From assembly GCF_021134715.1 (NCBI RefSeq), contig NC_060023.1, positions 2,108,001-2,172,000 on the forward strand: a stretch of DNA of 64,000 nucleotides. The letters run 5' to 3'. This DNA comes from Daphnia pulex. Taxonomy: Eukaryota > Arthropoda > Branchiopoda > Diplostraca > Daphniidae. Made by a program: the position numbers and the translations under genes. Below are positions 60,357-64,000 of this stretch, piece after piece. Numbering within the stretch: the stretch's first letter is position 1; every line of letters begins with the position of its first letter. The notes under the pieces were generated by a model that did not search any database, was not told the origin of the DNA, and worked only from the letters and a program-made list of their open reading frames with translations.

Positions 60357-63300
60357 TTACAAAATTCTCCGACGGAGAACGCTCAAAGAATCTTCAACGG
60401 ATAATTTTTTAATTCCTTGGTCTTTCAGCGCTTGTTTGCCGTTGAATGTGGCCCGATTTGATTTGACAGATGTGCTTTCACTATCCTGTATAGCTACGGA
60501 GAGAGTATCCAGTAACAAAAGAGTGATGGGACGCGGAAGCCGCAATAATGTGCATGCATCTTTAAGCCTGTTATCAAAATAAAATACAATTAAGAAGTTA
60601 TGCAAAGTAATATAACGGACAGACACGTACTCTTTAAAGTAAATCTCCGGTTTTGTGGTGTATTGCCCAAAAAGCGGTATCAGATTCTGCTGGATGTCGA
60701 AGCAAAGTTGAGAAGCGCCTCCTTCATTAAACTGCCGCTGTAGGATCAGCTCTTCCAAGAGGAACTAGAATTAATGTTTGATTCGTTAAAATTTCTGATT
60801 GAATAAAAACAGGCACAGTCATTTCATACGTCGTTCACTTGAGAGGCCAATTTCTGCCACGCTTCGACAAACATAGTAGATGCCAGGGAATCCTTAAGCC
60901 ACAACAAGCCAATCGCTACTGCCTGGAGCATTGCAGATCCTATTTATTATAGAACAAAGACGTCAAATAATAAAACGGATTATCAAATAAAAACTACGAA
61001 TCTAAATACTGACCTGTTGGCGATAGGCTGGGTTGAATGAATTCATCCGGATTGGGGAGTGATGCCCACCTACCGGACAATTCCATTTTTTATAATAAGG
61101 CAATTCAAAAAATTATTTCAATTACTTACTTGTCAAGTCTGTAGGGTTGCGATTTGGCTTTCACTTCGAGCATCACCGCCTCTACCAGACGGCGCAGCAA
61201 ATCTTCCTGCATTCTCTTTAAAAGCTCAATGATGCTGTCAAATACCGATCCTGTTGATGATCAAATTCGGAATAATGTTTTGTTCGGAAAAATAATATTG
61301 AAAAGACTATTTGTTTACCTTCTTCGTCTCGATTAGTATGAGCTTGAGTACGAAGCCAAGGAAGCGAGGCCTCATCATTGCTAATAGCTTCTGCAGCTAA
61401 ACGTTCAATATTTTCCGTCTGGACTTTATAACTATGCAGTTGAACGAAGAACTTGCATCACAAAAGAGAAACATAAACGATTATTATACGATAATTCATA
61501 ATTTGGATAAATTATTACCGGCAAATCAGTCCAGTCATCTAGAACATTAATAACAGCCGTCAGCGTGTTCAGGATAGGGCTGATATTGGGCGATGATCGA
61601 TTGGCGAATAATTCGTGAAATTTGTCTTGACGGGCTAACTGTAGCAACCGAATACGGAACTCGTCCAGCAGTTCAAGCTGTAAATCCAAAAACTGCAACT
61701 TATGACCGGGTTGGGGTAAGATCTTGTAACGATCCGTAATGGCCAGCAGCATTTGGAGAAATCCTTCGCCACACTCAGTTAATCGAACTTCGTCTTCTGC
61801 CTCGGAATTGTCTCCAGAGACGCAAGTCCAGGCTTTATCGCTAATCAAAAGGATGTCCATTTTTTCTACGGCGACTATGAATGAAACAGAATGATTGAAG
61901 TTTAAGTAGAATGCGAGGAAATTCTCATTAGTCAACTTACAAGCTCTTTCTAAGGCAATCCATCGAGTAAAAAACTGGGGCTGAGAGAGAACAAGTAAAG
62001 CTGACGGCTGTGAGGATGGGTAGTTGTAAGAGGATCGAAGTTCACTCTCAAAGCTGAGTACTTCACCGATAGTGTGTGCCAAAATGGTTTCATCCTCAAG
62101 GATAACCGGTGTGTCCTTTACTAGTTTCTCGACAGCAAGTTGAACGAGTCCTCGTGAAAAATCCGTTAAAGCATCATTAGGTGCATACAAGGGTTGAACG
62201 TTTGTTTCGAGGAATTTAGCGTGATCTCCAATCCACTGAAGAATCTGGCGCATATACCACTCGGGTTTGTCACGACGGTTGGTTGGTCGATTACCACCAA
62301 AATGATATAAAAATCTTTTCAATAGAGGATATATTAATTCTTGGATGGCTAGGCTGGAAGGAGTAAATCTAGACAAAATCACATGATCTGCCACACTTGG
62401 ATCTTCCAACCTGAAAGAAATAAAGAATTCAAAATGTATCCGCAAACTTGTACTTGGGCCAGTGTAGAACTGACTGTTTGGATGGGATTTCCAGTTTGCC
62501 AAGGCACTGAAATTGTAACTGAAACTTGCTCATCACATCAGGTGGAGGGACAGTTTTTAAAACCTCCTGGTTCGTTGAAATCAAAGGCCACTGTATCAGT
62601 TTAAGAGTATCTTGCATTTCCCTGTTTTTCAAAAGAACATTTTTTAACGTGTATAATAAATCTTTAATTGAAATGGGCTATACTTTTTTAGTTTTTCCTT
62701 GATCATCTCAAACCAGAAAATTACAGTATCATTAACAAACTTTTTTAGATTTTCACACTGAGATGTTTCCAGCATGCAGTTGTGTTGTACGAGTTTGTTG
62801 TACAACTCAACAGCTTCCAAATCTAGGTTAGACTGTAAACTCTGTCGGATTTTCTCACTAATATCATAAGTGATGAAACATGATTAATACTTTATGATGG
62901 GGTTTATATGTTTATTAAATTGAATACCTTAGATCTTCCACAGTTTTGATGCATTTCAGGTAGGAATATTCCAGTTCAAGTCTTTCTATTTCTTGTAGTT
63001 GACTGCTGAAATTTCCTAGAAATGTGTCGACAGATGTTAAGTGTGATTGGGCTTCAACTTTCAAGTCCAAGTATTGTTTTTCAAGAGTCACTAGTTTTTT
63101 TGAGAGCTCTTCAACCTCCCTCAAGGTGTTTTGAACTTTTGTTGGAGCTTCTGTGCTAACTAATGAAAGCTGAAAATAGATAAATATTAGATAAATAGAT
63201 GTTGGAAAAACAGGTGAAGCAAGATTATTTTACTTTCTCTTTCAGATCATTTTGTATGGTTTTGGTTTCATCATACAGTTCTTTGAGTTTGTGAAGTTGT

Positions 63301-63374
63301 TTTAAATCTGATCCAATTTCTTCATTGAGTGCTTTTACAATTTTTCTTTGCAAATCCGGGTTTTCCTCCGTCAT
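60357..63374 (-). CDS. RINT1: RINT1, RAD50-interactor / NRZ tethering complex subunit
   Basis: Twelve minus-strand exons give 771 residues (human 792): 63374-63234, 63169-62928, 62857-62684, 62621-62454, 62410-61941, 61874-61519, 61451-61319, 61250-61130, 61069-61014, 60939-60830, 60764-60631 and 60567-60357. RINT1 with ZW10 and NAG forms the ER tether for Golgi-to-ER vesicles; the human protein also binds RAD50. The first ~130 residues are coiled coil (EIGSDLKQLHKLKELYDETK, as in human EVGNDLKSLKKLDKLIEQ). The RINT1/TIP20 domain carries PLLKRFLYHFGGNRPTNRRDKPEWY, FSRGLVQLAVEKL, ITDRYKILP and SVFDSIIELLKRMQEDLLRRLV. The C-terminus keeps FNEGGASQLCFDIQQNLIPLFGQY. The start is the first ATG aligned with the human helix. 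The frame extends upstream to GCTGTG codons without an ATG. Confidence 0.96.
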
Positions 63375-64000
63375 CTCAATAAATATGTGTAATTTATTAA
63401 GTTTGTTTACACAACTTGTTTGCTGCTCACTGGCTGCCACAGCCACACTACAATTTGCTATTGAAAACTGTCTGCTTGTTTATGTGTCAGAATAAATCGC
63501 GAGGTTGCAAGATAAATTGAACACAACTCATTAACTCATAATTCATAGTCATAAGCAGAGAATAAGCGGAAATCCATGAAAATCCAGTAGCTGATGAAAA
63601 TTATGAATAATTATGCTTTTTACTCTCTTACTTTGTCATAACTTATGATCGAGCGAGACGAGACTGAAAGTCCGAAACAATCACTCTACCAAAACACTTT
63701 TCGATAATAGAATGAATTCAAATTTAGTGTATTTAAAAATCATTTAAATTTACCGTAATAACCGTATCATACAGTTTGAAAATGAAAAATGTAGCAACAA
63801 TTACAGTCTAGTTTTCTTCTATATCCTTTGTTGAAATTGAGGTGCGCCCTAAATTAACGATGTTTTCAAAAAACGGGTTTAAAGGGTACGTGAGAATTCC
63901 CTTGTCCAATGAATAGTTAAAAAACTCGAGGAGGTTGTCTGATCGTAAGGTTACTTTAAGGTCGCACTTAAGTTTCGAAGTCGTCCGGGTACCGGAGAAC
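63375..64000. other. RINT1 upstream region, AT-rich
   Basis: No TATA box or second gene was found. The neighbouring gene is likely beyond the window. Confidence 0.5.

Noticed and set aside
62429-62502. Open frame running past the RINT1 exon 4 donor
   Set aside because: The donor GTACAA at 62453 and acceptor at 62411 give an in-phase join matching human RINT1; the read-through does not.
1-64000. CRISPR arrays, bacterial operons, rRNA genes, virus-like elements
   Set aside because: None was seen. Gene structure is eukaryotic, repeats are microsatellites or DNA elements, and no capsid, envelope or reverse transcriptase reading was recognised.

Overview
This is animal nuclear DNA, most likely from a water flea (Daphnia or a close branchiopod crustacean). 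The genes are split by many short GT..AG introns, often 55-90 nt, that join in frame. The gene set (a CISH/SOCS2-type suppressor, a C-type lectin, a short ionotropic receptor, a 37-residue ankyrin-repeat protein, tyrosine-rich extracellular repeat genes) fits that group. The species call is inference; the exon joins were read directly from the sequence.

Left part, 1-30.4 kb: one gene in a very large non-coding landscape. The gene is a CISH/SOCS2-like feedback inhibitor of JAK/STAT signalling (coding exons 14152-17285, probable leader exon 12437-12787). The surrounding DNA holds twelve strict TTCCNGGAA STAT-type palindromes, where base composition predicts well under one. It also holds a small hairpin MITE (3519-3799), a 1.27-kb DNA transposon with a tRNA-like insertion (23129-24394), and many simple repeats.

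Centre-left, 30.4-41 kb: a compact gene block. It has a small coiled-coil protein, possibly CENP-H (+); chondroitin sulfate synthase (+); a possible lectin-like fragment; a secreted C-type lectin-domain protein (-); an intron-containing tRNA-Arg(UCU) (+); and a secreted Thr-rich protein of unknown function (-).

Centre, 41-53.3 kb: a decaying, repeat-rich accessory zone. It has an ankyrin-repeat gene broken by one extra base, a degraded unrecognised gene near 45.6-46.6 kb, a tandem cluster of decayed Tyr-rich (YYTE/YYTT) repeat genes with duplicated TATA promoters (47.4-50.3 kb), and three small non-autonomous elements: a piggyBac-type TTAA MITE, a foldback element and a long-TIR MITE.

Right, 53.7-63.4 kb: four minus-strand genes. 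These are a 9-exon ionotropic receptor, a single-exon Q/N/P-rich protein of unknown function, hydroxylysine kinase, and the 12-exon Golgi-ER tethering subunit RINT1. The genes do not form one pathway. CHSY and RINT1 both serve the secretory system, the lectin and receptor face the outside, and the SOCS gene with its STAT-site field looks like a self-contained negative-feedback locus. No virus-like element was recognised.
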